The notes beneath the pieces were generated by a model that was not told where the DNA came from, did not search any database, and saw nothing but the letters and a program-made list of their open reading frames with translations. A stretch of 64,000 nucleotides of DNA. It comes from Halicephalobus mephisto (lineage: Eukaryota > Nematoda > Chromadorea > Rhabditida > Panagrolaimidae). The position numbers and the translations under genes were made by a program. Of this stretch, positions 1 to 11,745 are shown piece by piece; position 1 is the stretch's first letter; every line of letters starts with the position of its first letter. The stretch spans positions 1-64,000 of the forward strand of contig SWDT01000419.1 of assembly GCA_009193035.1 (NCBI GenBank). Direction: 5' to 3'.

Positions 1-1345
1 CCAAGTTCTTCAACTTCTGCGAAGGAAATGGAATTCCTATTAGCGTACTGCATTCAGACATCGGAGAATTGAACAGATATAAATGAATTTAGTAGGATCA
101 TAGTTAAAACACATGGAACGACCGAATTTAACGGCTTCAACGAGTTGCTTTTGTAGTGCAATATCGAAAGGGTTCGCAGCAGCGTCTAGACATTGATCCA
201 TCGCGTAACAAAGATGGTTTCTGATATTAGCCAAGGAGTCAAATGTTAAGAAATCCTTCTGTAGATAACATTTGTAGGCGAAAAATAGCACAGTACCTGG
301 CATCTTAGATGATATCCCGAGAACATTTTCCATCGCTTGGGGACGACAGTGACCAAGAACGATTCATCGGATTGATAAACACGGATACCATCACTGTCGA
401 CATCATATAAAACAGGTTTCGAAAATGACATTGAGTAAGTATCACCAGACATGGAGTAAAACTCCAACTTGGAAGGCGACTGTTTAAATACCAGGACATT
501 CTCACCACACCAATTAATCTCCGTAGGTAATAAAGACCCCGATATAGAAATACAATGTAATAACTGCTCCAAATTATCTGACACGACTTGAACAGACATC
601 GAGTCGTGAACAAGAGCAATCTCATTATTCGACCAAGAAGCAGAGGCCTTAACATACTTGCCTCCATCAGTGAACATCCATGGACGAGTCTGGAAGAACT
701 TCCTTAAGAATGATTATCAAGAAAGAAAACTCACAACTTGCTGGACTTCACTTTTTTGAGAACCTACGTAGAATGTTCTCCGTAACAGAGCATGATAGAG
801 GTAAACCGTGCACTGCATATGATTGTGAAACAAGTTAGGGTGCCCGCATTTTCTGAAGAGAATCATCAGAACTAGGACAGATGTCAAACATACTTTGAGG
901 TAAAAGACTCCAGGGGACTCCGTGGGGAACAGAATTGACAAAGTGCATCTGTTGGGAATTATCCATCATGAAGAAACCCGTCTCGTGTTGTTTGAAAAAA
1001 GCCCGTGCATGTATCGATGTGGAACGGGGGCCTTTGAGTAAGCGGAAGGTACTAAGTTGCTCGCCATAAACCGAATACAATAAAATAGCATAATTCTTAT
1101 TTAAGACCACAAGCTAAAATGATTATATCAGCCATAACTTATATACAAATTAAAGAAATACCTTCTGATCTTTAGTCCAAAAGATCTGAAGAAACTCAAC
1201 AGTTATTTTACCAAGCAAATCGCCCTTCGATGTCAGAATATAAATGTTACCGGCGGAATCTGTACTCGACCATCCAATGGCAATGGGGCCTCCATACGGA
1301 CAGGAGGAAAAAAAACAGTATCGGTGATAGGGAGATCAAGATTTT
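1..1345 (-). CDS. vps-16: VPS16 homologue, HOPS/CORVET subunit (3' end outside window)
   Basis: VPS16 is a core subunit of the HOPS and CORVET tethering complexes that act on endosomes and lysosomes. Pieces on the minus strand match the family in order. Around 1170-1345 there is a beta-propeller segment with GGPIAIGW. At 835-1110 and 246-680 the propeller continues (FTDGGKYVKASASW, then DGIRVYQSDESF). At 40-333 lies the start of the helical half (KMPGTVLFFA, then CLDAAANPFD, then LNAVR). The coding frame changes at the A8 run at 1308-1315 (T8 on the coding strand) and near 330-336. Each change looks like one missing base relative to the conserved protein. A 38 nt GT-AG intron (about 256-293) could also restore frame at the second place, but it would remove residues that match the family. 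The frame left of base 55 and the extreme N-terminus were not resolved. Family assignment is fairly secure; gene integrity is not. Confidence 0.72.
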
Positions 1346-2147
1346 TATAAAGAGAAACTTTCCTAAAAAAAATACACATATGAATTATGGAGAGTTACTA
1401 AAAACAACCTCAAAGAAGTCGTCCCAAATCTGTACCAATAGTAGAGGATTCAGGCATATTATGTGTTTAACAATTGCGGATAAAAAGTGAAATAAACATA
1501 AATAAAATAAGCTGCAATTGATGGAGATATTAGAAAGTAAAAGTGAATGGCCGTGAACATAGAACGCCAGAAATGAATCATTCAAGTCAGAAAAGAATAT
1601 TTTGCTGATCAAAAAACCAAGGTCAGTGCAAATTAATTTTTTATGGAATTTTATTTGTAATCTTCAAGTATTTGTGACAATTATTCTGAAAAATAAGAAG
1701 AAAGGAAAACATTAATTTGAAAAATATAGGAAATTACTAAGGTTCGAGATGAGTTTTCTAGAAGAATTTTTTACATTCGAAATAATCATTTTCATTTGTT
1801 GATGTGCGCAAAGCAGATCACCCTAGTTTTGCAATCAAAGGATTTGAAAGAAGAATTTAAATACTCAATCATTAGATTTAACATTTGTAAAATAAGAAAC
1901 AAGATATTGTAGGTTCAAAAAATGAATCAAAGTAGAGGATGAGCTCGAATAACGTCTTCTAATAACTTTTCTATGAGTGATTTCTGAAAAGTAATTACGA
2001 ACCACTAGTTCTGTTGCTAATATATTGTTTTTTTAACATTTATGTACTATAATAAGTAACTACAAGTTCACTAGAGTTCGTTCTTAAAACATTCATGTCT
2101 ATAACTATTCTTTCATGTCCTGTGTCATAGATTAATTTTCCCAAAAT
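1346..2147. other. AT-rich flank 5' of vps-16
   Basis: The first exons of vps-16 should lie here or slightly further right, but I could not place them. A minus-strand open frame at 1385-1612 contains a short stretch (IWDDFFE) flanked by splice-like sites and might hold an exon. Otherwise the stretch is AT-rich with nothing recognisable. Confidence 0.3.
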
Positions 2148-4005
2148 CGATTATAAAAGTGATAGAATTTGAAATTTTGACTTCAACGACATGTAACATT
2201 ATAAGGGAAAGGGTAAGTTTTATATATGAAAAATTATTTTGAAATTTTTCTTAAAAGAAGTTCGGTCTTAATAATTTAATAATTTAACGACGGGAAAAAG
2301 TTGATATATCAAATGGAATAGGGAATTGATTTACTATTTAAAAATATGGAAATTATTAAATGCCATCTAATGTAGCCTAAGATCTGAAGTTTTTGTTGAA
2401 TAATTCAAGACTATTTATATTAGACGTTTTACTTTGATTCTTTGGGTTAAGGAAATTGGTCCTATAAATATAGAAGAAAAATATTGAGAATGCGATTCTC
2501 CATTAACAGATTTGGTTCTTTGTCTTAAATTGAGCAAAAAATCTCAAAGAGTTGAAATATGCGGTAAGAGTACCGTATCATCCCCGTGGAATTGCGAAGT
2601 ACACATTACCCCATACGATTCCCCTCAACGAACTGAATACGATGGTGGAAATCCCAGGGCGCGGAAACAACTTAGTTCAAAATTATGAATTTCCGAGATT
2701 TTCACAGATATCACACGAGCCAAAGACTGAGCCTAAGCTTAGAGCCTAAAACCTAGAGCATAGAGTTTAACCTTAAGACTAAGATGCCGACGACAAATAT
2801 GTTGAATCCCTAGCGGCAATTTTCGACAGCCGTGAACGATTCATTTTCACGTAGAAATCGAATTTAACGCTTGAAATAAACACGAAAGAATACAAAATAA
2901 TAGCCAAAATTGAACGATAGAAAATTACGATTGGAAACAAACGGTAAAATCCGCCAAAATTCAAATTATTTTTAATGGCGCCTCAAGGTTTCGTGTCAAG
3001 ACTTAAGTTCACGTTGTACGAAAACCTCATTCGACACAAATTACAACTGAATTGCGCGGTTCAGAGTTATTTCCGCGCCCTGGGATTTCCATCATCGTAT
3101 TCAGCTCGTTGAGGGGAATCATATGAGGTAAAGTATACTTCGCAACTCCACGGGCATAATACGGTACTCTAGCCGAATTTGATGTTTTAGGCTTTCTCCT
3201 AGACATATCTAGAAATCATTCATATAAAAATAATTGAAATTAAGGAAATTTCACGTGTTTTGACTTCAATCACAAGTAGATTGTAAGAAATTTTCGGGAA
3301 ATATCAGAATCAATGAATCGTTATGATAATTTGGTAGAAAGATATTAGAAGACAATCCAAAATCAATGATGTGAAAATATTTGAAATTGATTGATTAAGC
3401 CTAGAGTAAAAGTGGATCACACCTACGATTTTAGAATATCCTTTATTCAAGTGATCCATATATGCATTTCCACTTTTATGGGTTTTCTTCTGTCATTTAC
3501 ACTTGATGTTTATTCGTTTTAATGTTTACCAGTAGAAAATAATGAAACAAGTAATCACAGTGTTTTTATCCTTATTTGTATCAAATTGCTCTTTTCGACC
3601 CTTATCATCCAAAAGGTAAAACAAAATTCGAAGTTATTAGTATTCAATGATGCAATTAATGTTGTTATTTAACAACAAGTAGATAAATCTGTTTATTTCT
3701 TAGAATTATAAACAAGTCTAATAAATGACATATTGAAATATTGATAAACGTTGTCATATCTCGACTCACAGTTGATAGAATTCAATAGTTCCCATGTTAT
3801 TTGATAGTAAATCAACTTCTTATTCTATTTGATATATGAACTTTTTTCTTGATTTTGAATCATAAATAATTGAGGTTTTTGGATCTATTTATGAAATACT
3901 TTTCGAAATAATTTTTCATATATCAAACTTAATTTTTTCCGTAGAATGTTATATATCATTGAAATTAGAATCTCAAACTATCAAAATCTATCACTGTTAT
4001 AACTG
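2148..4005. mobile_element. Non-autonomous TIR element, copy 1 (interrupted)
   Basis: The two ends are inverted copies of each other. The left end at about 2150-2330 (TTATAAAAGTGATAG) pairs with the right end at about 3820-4002 (CTATCACTGTTATAA). Internal sequence at 3385-4005 is repeated in reverse complement at about 52995-53640, and the left half at 2400-2470 is repeated near 53975-54040. The window therefore holds two members of one family. No transposase-like frame is present, so movement would need a transposase in trans. This copy is longer than the 53 kb copy because a separate hairpin segment (2566-3169) lies inside it. Boundaries are approximate and I did not identify a target-site duplication. 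Confidence 0.7.
2566..3169. repeat. Inner inverted repeat nested in the TIR element
   Basis: Arms of about 110 bp at 2566-2677 and 3058-3169 are near-identical reverse complements. Both carry ATTCCCCTCAACGA and AAATCCCAGGGCGCGG-type sequence. They enclose roughly 380 bp. The arms are more GC-rich than their surroundings and have no counterpart in the 53 kb family member, so they probably mark a second element inserted into the first. The open frame inside the left arm (2552-2749) shows no protein similarity that I recognise and is treated as chance. Confidence 0.65.
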
Positions 4006-4654
4006 ATGTTTACAATTTTAATAAGATTTTACTATGATATTAATATTTTATTTTGAGGAACATTTGTGATATTTGAGTATATTTGACGAGATTTGGAAAA
4101 TTCTCCATGATCTTTTTTAGGTCCAGATACTATTTGCACAAAATGTTTAACACTCGAGACACTCGGTCAATATCTGAAAATATATACATTTTCTCTCTCA
4201 ATTTGGACGATTTTCAATTTGTCACAAGTAAAAGAGTAATTTCAATAAGCGAGATTATCTAGAAATAATCTGGCGAAAATAATTAAAGTGAAATAAATTT
4301 GTAAAAATTCTGGAACATAAATTTCTGTTTTTAAATATTTTCTGAAGACAGATGGGAAAAACTGAGGAAATGTCAAGACGGAAAAATCTTCGAAACTGAG
4401 TTTTGTACGACTTTTTGACCTTTTTGACCTTTGTGATTTTCTTTGATTTGTACTGACCTAAAATCCAAAGTAATACTAATTTGGAAATTTATCGTCTGTT
4501 TACACGGACGCCCTTGTGTCAATTTTCGTCCAGTACTCGCTAAACACGTATCCATCATTTTCGCCAAAACTATATTACAGTTATTAGCTCAGCTTGCTAA
4601 CTGACGTGGAATAAGGATGATTTCAGCTACTGTCCCTTCATTTCTGAAATAATT
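4006..4654. other. Intergenic, AT-rich
   Basis: Between the TIR element and the PDI gene I see only AT-rich sequence. A minus-strand open frame at 4373-4567 resembles nothing I know. The promoter and 5' end of the PDI gene must lie in the right half. Confidence 0.4.
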
Positions 4655-7600
4655 ATGAAAGATATGCGGTGGGTTACATTACTAGTTTTTGTAACTTTGT
4701 ATTCTGATGCTTGTGAAGCTTCGGTAAAGGAACTGACAAACCATGCCGACTACAAAGTAAGTCCATTCTCGATGGTAAAGGTGATAACATTGGTTTAGTC
4801 GTTATTAAAAACTCGGAACAACGTCCTGATCTTCTTCAATAAGGTCGATAAGGAAGGCCAACTTTTTGAACCTAATATGAATATCCTGAGAGAAGCCGCG
4901 AACATGATCAAAGGAGAAGGCACCATAGCTTTCGTTGATTGTGTGTCGAAAGAAGGACAGAAGCTCTGTAAGTTGGTGAAAGGGACTCCTGATGATGAAT
5001 TGTTCTTGATCAAGCATTACAAGTAAGAATTTTAAACCTACAGTCTTTAAATACAGTGTTTAGGAATGGGGAGTTCAATAAAGTTTACGATCGTGTATTC
5101 GCTCCTGAAACTATCCGACGATTCATGTTGAATCCTGACGGACCTTTACCGTATGCTGACGAACCTGGGGCCGAAATCATTATTCATCCTGAGAAACAAG
5201 AAGAGTTTCTCGAACTCCTCAAAATCAGCAAGCACCCCGTGCTAGTGTTGTTCTACGCCCCCTGGTGTGGGCATTGTAAGAATATAAAACCGCACTTCAA
5301 GTAAGTTAGATTATTTATTTTTACTTATTTTACATTTATTTTTCAGTGCTGCGGCCAAAGAACTGATGAATGAAGTAGTTTTTGTTGCTATTGATCTCAC
5401 GAAATCCGGAAACAAACCCTTGGGGAAAAAGTACAAGATCCCCGGATATCCCACGCTGATTCGTTTCTTCAAAAACGAAGAGATTGTCTTCCAAGGCGAC
5501 AGATCCAAGGAAAGCATCGTCAGCTTTGCTAAGGATCCAACTTCCATTCCAGTCAAGAAACCGACTATCCAAGAACCTTTCTTCTCTAATTCTGAAGTTA
5601 CTGTGCTAAATGAAGACAATTTTGAGGACTTTATTTCCAAGAACCCGTCCGTGGCAGTTATGTTCTTTGCTTCATGGTGTGGGCATTGCAAGAAAGTGAA
5701 GCCGGAATATGAAAAGGCTGCTCAACAGATGAAGAAAGACGGAATCAAGGGTGTTCTGGCCGCTACCGATGCCACGATAAATTCAAATATTGCCAACAAA
5801 TACGAAGTTCGATCATTCCCAACTTTCTTGTACTTCAAAAACGGAAAGAAAGAATTCAAGTTTGATGAAAGAACAAGTGAAAAACTAGTCAAATTTATGA
5901 AGAAGTAAGTTAATTTTAATATTATCTTTATTACTTCCCAAAAGTCAAATCTAAAACTTTGACTTTTTAAAAATGTTTCTATTATGATATCCTAGAAAAT
6001 TAAAATTCTAAATCGCTTTAATTTAACAAATATTTTGTGGATTTTGTTAATTTTTGTTAAACTCGGGTAATTTTATGATTTTAATTATGATCAAAAATAC
6101 TAAAAGTTAATTTTTGAAAACGTAAGGAGTGATTTTTACTTTCACAAACAATTTTTACAAGTAATAATTTAAATTGAAATTGGAACAGAACGCTACAATT
6201 TGAAAATTAATTCGTAACAATTTTAGGACTTTGATCATCTTTTAAAAATCATCTTAAAATTAATTTCCCATTATATGAAATAAAATAATAGATCAGAATT
6301 AATGTTGAAATAATAAGAATCTTGGAAATTTATGTAATATCCGCTAAATTAGAACTCTTGAAATTGAACTTTTTTGAATAGTATCTTGCAGCCCTGTCCC
6401 TCCTTCACCATCATCTCCTTCTTCATCACCATCTCCTCCTTCAGCAGAAAAATCGTGGTCTCTCGAAGGAACAAATGTGATTCCTTTGAATTCGAAAGTC
6501 TTTGATCAAATCACCAAAATGCTTAAATTCACCTTTATCATTTTTTACTCTCCAAGTTGTCCACATTGTAAAAGTTCAAAATCTTATTTTCTCGAAGCTG
6601 CTAAGAAATTCTCGAGCAATCAAAACGTCATGTTTGCTGCTGTTGACTGTACTGTCGAAGGTGAATTGTGTAAGAAACGAGAAATCTATGGTTATCCGAC
6701 TTTCGAGTTCCTCAAGAACGGAGAACGAAAGGAACGTTACGAAAAGGAAAGAACTGCTGAAAACTTTGTTAAATTTGTTGAAACTGCAATGAAAGGACAA
6801 GAAGACAAACAGTGAGTTTCCACAATCCTTTTGATTTTAATTCCTTATTTCTAGGCCTAAAATTGAAGGATTCGAATTTGTTATGAATGTCGCCATAGCT
6901 ACTCCAGAAACTTTCAACAACCTTGTTAAAGTTGGGAAACGACTGATTCTGTTCTTCAAACCGGAAGATGAGAGCATCGATAAACTTCTGAAAGCTTTCA
7001 ACGAAGCCGCCGAAATCACTACTCCTGGGAGCTTCGTCGTCATTGACTGTACTCAATATAAAAGTAAATCATTATTTTCGCATCCCCGCTTTAATCTAAT
7101 TTCAGAGTTCTGTAAAAAGAAGGACGTCGGAAAGTTCCCAACCTTCCAAGTCTACAATAACGGTAGGTTTGACAAATTCTTCAAAGGAGATACAAAAGAA
7201 ATGTTCATCAGTGCTTTGTCTGACAGAGCATATGTGTAAGTCCTATTTCCTATATAAAACCCGACTAATTGAGGATTTAGCCCACCGTTGGACTTTGGAG
7301 AATACGTTAGAGTCGGCACTTATGTGAACTTTGATAATTTAATCTCCAGTAAAAAATCCTTGGTGTTCTTCTATGCACCATGGTGTGGTCACTGTAAGCA
7401 TATCAAGCCCGTGTTCATTGAAGCCGCTTCTCGTCATAAATCCGGACTATTCATCGCTGTTGATTGTACCACCTATCAAGGTTTGAATCGGATTTCTTAC
7501 TGTTCTAAAGTCAGGTTACAGCACTTTGTAAGAAGTATGATGTCAGATCTTTCCCAACTTTGAAGGTTTTCGACAAAGGAGAAGTTTTCGCACCTTATAG

Positions 7601-8068
7601 CGGCGAAAGGAGTGCTAGTGGTTTCATCGACGCTTTCAACAAAACCAAAGAAGAATTGAGTCCGAAGGCTGAGTACGTTTTATATAATTGAAAATTTAAA
7701 CAAGTTTATTGTTTAGCGATCAATTCACCTTTGTACGTGAAGTTAAATTGGCCACAGATAAGAACTTTCCTGAGTTGGTTGATGGAGCGAAAAGTTTGGT
7801 CATGTTCTACGCTCCCTGGTGTGAACAGAGTAAGAAGGCCAGGTCAGAATTCAGTGGAGCTTCCATCTTGAAGAGAAGTGGTAAATTCATCGCTGTTGAT
7901 TGCACCAAGTACAAGGATATCTGTGACAAATATGAAGTTTCGTCTTTCCCGAAGTTCTTGATCTTCAAAAACGGCCACGTTTTCAAATCCTACAATGGAC
8001 CAAGAAAGATAAAGGCGTTCGAGGCCGTTTTCGACGAAAAAGAGAAATCAGAACACACTGAACTTTGA
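4655..8068 (+). CDS. PDIA5-type protein disulfide isomerase with extra thioredoxin domains
   Basis: The predicted product catalyses disulfide exchange in the ER lumen. Ten exons (4655-4756, 4799-5022, 5064-5300, 5347-5904, 6392-6811, 6855-7063, 7106-7235, 7281-7480, 7522-7672, 7717-8068) close in frame to 860 residues. A signal peptide ([19 protein letters not shown]) is followed by a PDIA5-like non-catalytic b-type domain ([12 protein letters not shown], then GTIAFVDC). Thioredoxin domains follow with CGHC, CGHC, CPHC, a degenerate domain without CXXC ([12 protein letters not shown]), CGHC, and a last one with CEQS. A proline-serine linker encoded at 6392-6460 precedes the third. The C-terminus HTEL is a KDEL-type retrieval signal. 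Human PDIA5, from memory, has the b-like domain plus three a domains in about 519 residues, so the last three domains are additional. It converges with ubc-13. Confidence 0.88.
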
Positions 8069-8210
8069 GCTTCAATCTTGGTATTATTTATGCTACAAGT
8101 TTCAGCTAGTTTTTGAGGATAAAAGTAATAATGAAAGCATTGCTTCACCGAGAGATAAAGGGCTTCGGTAAACTGCCTGTCGTCTGAGGAAGGGGATGTA
8201 ATCGAGAAGT

Positions 8211-8669
8211 TCATTGTTCTTGAGCATAGAGACGGGTCCATTCCTTAGCAGTACGAATAGCATCAGCTTCGTTCGTCTTCCATTGCTCAGCTACGTCGTT
8301 TGCGAGTGGGTCGTCTGGATTAGGAGCAGAAAGAAGAGCTTGAATCGACAACAGAACGGTACGAATCTGTAAGGCAGGGGACCAACGATCCTTCAAGATG
8401 TCCATGCAGATGCGACCAAGCTTATCGATATTTGGGTGGTAGATTTTCGTGATAAATCTGACTTTGGGAGCTGACATAGGATATTGCTCAGGTAAGAAGA
8501 GTTCTAACTTGAACTTCCCGCCTTCGAATGGACTCTCAGTTGGACCGGCTATAGTAACATGGAAGTAGCGGTAGTTTTGCTCATCTGGAATAGCTGAAAT
8601 GCCCGGAACAGGGTCTTTTTGGAGCCGTTCTGTTTCTTTCAGAATCCGGCCCGAGATTACACCCGCCAT
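8211..8669 (-). CDS. ubc-13: Ubiquitin-conjugating enzyme E2 N (UBC13)
   Basis: Ubc13 pairs with a UEV partner to build K63-linked ubiquitin chains in DNA-damage tolerance and signalling. A single exon encodes 152 residues, the same length as human UBE2N. The UBC fold is complete: [11 protein letters not shown], the HPN motif (YHPNIDKLG), then the active-site cysteine in GRICMDIL. I chose the ATG at 8669 because the protein then begins MAGVISGRI like the family and because a 3' splice consensus (attccag, then gca) lies 3 nt upstream with no in-gene donor. That fits trans-splicing. MANF ends about 220 bp upstream on the same strand, so ubc-13 may be the second gene of an operon. Confidence 0.95.
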   Translation of the reverse strand: MAGVISGRILKETERLQKDPVPGISAIPDEQNYRYFHVTIAGPTESPFEGGKFKLELFLPEQYPMSAPKVRFITKIYHPNIDKLGRICMDILKDRWSPALQIRTVLLSIQALLSAPNPDDPLANDVAEQWKTNEADAIRTAKEWTRLYAQEQ

Positions 8670-8887
8670 TGCCTGGAATTTATATAAATGCATAGCGCGT
8701 CGTAAGTGTGATAGAAACGTATTGCGGAATGAGTACCGTTCAGAAATCATAGCTTAATGAAGTATTGATATATTTAAGAAATAAATATTACCCTATGAAA
8801 AACCCCATTTAAACGCAAACAAGTCAACATCATTAGGTATCGAGAAATTAATCCAGAGGCACAACAAATCACATGAAGTGAAAGGAC

Positions 8888-9480
8888 TTAGAGTTCAGTT
8901 TTGACGTATTTGGGCTTGAGTTCGTTGATTCTTGCGATGAAGTCAGTTTTCTCACTGCATCCCTTGCAGACTTCACCCCAGTTCTCAAGAATCTTCTTCA
9001 AGTCCTTCACCTTGAGCTTCTTCAAATCAATGGTATTCCAGTCTATTTCCTTGTCGAACTTGAGATCGCAGATCTGAGCATCTTTGGAACGTAGTTTTTC
9101 ACAAACTTTAACAGGAGGCATTGACCAGGACAGCGGCTTACTGACTTCATTCATAATAGACGTCGCTGACTCAGGCAAAGCACCGATGTAGAAACACTAA
9201 AGCGGAGGTAGAGAAATAAAAAATTGATATAAGAACTTACTAGTTTATTTTCTTTGCCTCGAGTAGTAGCACAGTGCTCACGAATAATGCCAGATATAGC
9301 ATCGGGATTCGATTTTTTGTCAGACGGCACCTTTGCAACAGCATCAGTCAATACTTTAGTGCAGACTGAAAACAAGGACATAGCTGAGTGGAAGTCAAAA
9401 ATGAAAAACTTACCTTCGCACTTGTCTTCAGCCCCTAAGGCGACAGCTAGGAACACGAGAACAATGAAAGCTGACCTCAT
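8888..9480 (-). CDS. manf-1: MANF/CDNF family ER-stress neurotrophic factor
   Basis: MANF is a small secreted and ER-resident protein that buffers ER stress. Three exons (9414-9480, 9241-9365, 8888-9196) give 166 residues. The order is a signal peptide ([16 protein letters not shown]), a cysteine-patterned saposin-like N-domain (CEG; C near [33 protein letters not shown]), and a SAP-like C-domain with the CKGC redox motif. The last four residues are KTEL, a KDEL-like signal as in other MANFs. All eight expected cysteines appear to be present. It lies directly upstream of ubc-13 on the same strand. Confidence 0.93.
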
Positions 9481-10669
9481 ACTGTTAGCTAGGTGCCGTA
9501 TAGAATCTAGAAGTAGATCGATTAAGAAGGGACCAGTTGGTAAACCCGAATCGCGAAAATTTGACTCTGACAGTCAACAAGCCAGACATTCTAGAAAAGA
9601 CTGGCAGACGTGTCACTACGGAAAAAAGTCGTGTCGGGATCCCTCGACCTCTCTTGGAGTGCTAGCGAATTTCACTGAATCAAGTGTTTTTCGACTTCCT
9701 CATCGCCTTTTATGTTTCCAACAAGCGACTTGGAGCTTTATCCTATTGAATATGTGGCTCTATGTTATGACTTTAGATACTCTTTGTAAGAAGTTGTGTA
9801 GTAATCCTTTTTTCTTGGAAGACCAAAGCCTCGTCTTTTGTTGAGGAGTTCCTTTCTGTGTTGAAAACAGATTTGTCGATTCCTATTTTTAGTCGACGTT
9901 TGCGAATTTCGTATTTTCTGATATATTAAACGAGAATAATATTGACCTGACTTTTCAGCACATGTGAAGAAAATATGCATGGTTCAACTGTATCGGGCTC
10001 TTCAAGTTCAACAAGTGTAAGTACCCTCGCTCATCTGAAGTCTACGTTTCTCTCTCTTTGGCCTTTTTCGGCACTTATCACTCCCTCGACTACAAGTTGC
10101 ACGAATGAATCAAAAGGTTCTTTTATTTTGGTACAACCGCACTCTGATCGAATGACTTTAGATCACCAGAAAGTACACACCCCTCTCATTGACAAAAAGA
10201 AACATTTCAATATTCAATTCCCTCCCCCTGAATGGTTTCCATTACGGTTACCAAGTGAAGAAGGTTTCAAAGACCATTTCCCAAAGTCAATATCGATGAA
10301 TATTGATGATCGTCCAGTGCATTTCATCAAATTCTACACCTGACCATCATAGTACAGGTGTAACAAATTTCATTCCCCATTAAAAATTCCAACTCCCATT
10401 CGTCTTTCCTTTGTTCCCGGGAACTCCGAAAACGAGAAATCATTCATTTTTGTTCCACCTTCAAATCATACAAGCTGGTTTTTTAGTTCTTTGTCAAAGC
10501 TTTTTAACCAGGATGATCTCGCCCAAGATGGGTATGTTATTTTCAGTAATAAAATTGAAATGTAGTTGTTTTGATTCTTGTTAGACGTTTAACATTCGTA
10601 GACTACTAGTCTTTTCTATGTAATTAAACATTATTTTGCTATCAACACTTCCAATTCTCTAAAAATTAT
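9481..10669. other. Intergenic; possible small ORF at 9975-10343 (+)
   Basis: A plus-strand frame of 122 codons begins at 9975 (MHGSTVSGSS...) shortly after a good 3' splice site (acttttcag at 9959). It is serine/threonine-rich at first and resembles no family I recognise. It could be a real small gene or chance. At 10513 a short ATG frame (MISPKM, then a gtatgt donor) could be a first coding exon of the downstream IPMK gene. Nothing else stands out. Confidence 0.3.
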
Positions 10670-11738
10670 TAGCGTTTGATGCATTTTGATCTTGAAGGAA
10701 ACTATATAACACTGGTTGAATGTCTGAGTCAGACATACGAATCATTAATTTGAAAATTATACAATCGGGTCCAAAAATCATAGCTTAACTATAGACTTAA
10801 AGTGTTTTATAAAAATAAGTAAGTTTTTAATTTTAACTGATATGTGAATCATCAAAATCCAATTATGAATCAGAATAAATTCTACTAGTACTCCATTTGA
10901 TTTTGTGTGACCCTCTGAGATAAGAAAATCGGCTTATTTTATTTTGAAGAGTAGTGTCGATTGCACTATTATATAGGAAATGGCTGGTTTTTTTAATTGT
11001 ATTTTCGAAAGAAAAAACATGAAAGTATTTAAAAATACCAGCATGCTTAATGCAAAAATATGTAGATTCTTGTCTATAATATTTTTATTGAGCAAACAAA
11101 TCGAGAAATCTAAATATATCTTCATATGATTCATATCTGTTGAATATTGCAATAGAAGGGATAAGCTTTTACTGAGACCGTTTTGCTGCCGTTCATTATC
11201 GAATGCGTAATCACCTTTCCGATCAATGATCAAATTCTGAAGTGTCAAATCCCATGATTTTGGAGAACCTGTTAGATAAGGAATTGATATATCAATTTCT
11301 CATGAATTCCAAAATTGACGAACAAAAAATAATTTAAAGAAACAACCACATTATATTGTCTTTGATATTGTGTTGCTTTTCTTGACACCTTTAAGTGAGA
11401 GTTTTCATTCAAAAGTCAAATCAAAGAACCCAATTAGTATGAAATGACATAATTACTCTTCAAAATAAAATAAGCCGATTTTCTTATCTCAGAGGGTCAC
11501 AACAAAATCAAATGGAGTACTAGTAGAATTTATTCTGATTCATAATTGGATTTGGATGATTCACATATCAGTTAAAATTAAAAACTTACTTATTTTTATA
11601 AAACACTTTAAGTCCATAGTTAAGCTATGATTTTTGGACCCGATTGTATAATTTTCAAATCAATGATTCGTATGTTTGACTCAGACACTCAACGTGTTAT
11701 ATAGTTTCCTTCAACATCAAAAATGTATCAAATGCTAA
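10670..11738. mobile_element. Non-autonomous element with ~285 bp terminal inverted repeats
   Basis: Sequence at about 10670-10955 reappears as its reverse complement at about 11453-11738 with only scattered mismatches and one small indel. Termini read TTAGCGTTTGATGCATTTTG and the inverse of TTAGCATTTGATACATTTTT. The 500 bp interior is AT-rich with no transposase. The family is distinct from the 2 kb and 53 kb elements. The right end stops 7 bp before the first in-frame ATG of IPMK. Either the element supplies the 5' leader, or it sits in the first intron between a small exon at 10513-10531 and an acceptor at 11771. Confidence 0.82.
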
Positions 11739-11745
11739 CAAACTT

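Noticed and set aside
2552..2749. 65-codon plus frame as a transposon protein
   Set aside because: It lies in one arm of an inner inverted repeat and has no transposase motif.
2720..2760. GCCTAAGC...GCCTAA words resembling the nematode telomere repeat or a telomerase RNA template
   Set aside because: Only two imperfect units occur, inside a mobile element, with no RNA-gene context. Chance is more likely.
9254..9844. Long plus-strand open frame of 196 codons across the MANF first exons
   Set aside because: It is the antisense shadow of MANF exons and upstream DNA; the minus strand encodes a clear MANF with correct cysteines and KTEL end.
10934..11248. 104-codon minus frame inside the long-TIR element as a transposase fragment
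   Set aside because: Very AT-rich, no DDE or other catalytic pattern, and partly inside the terminal repeat.
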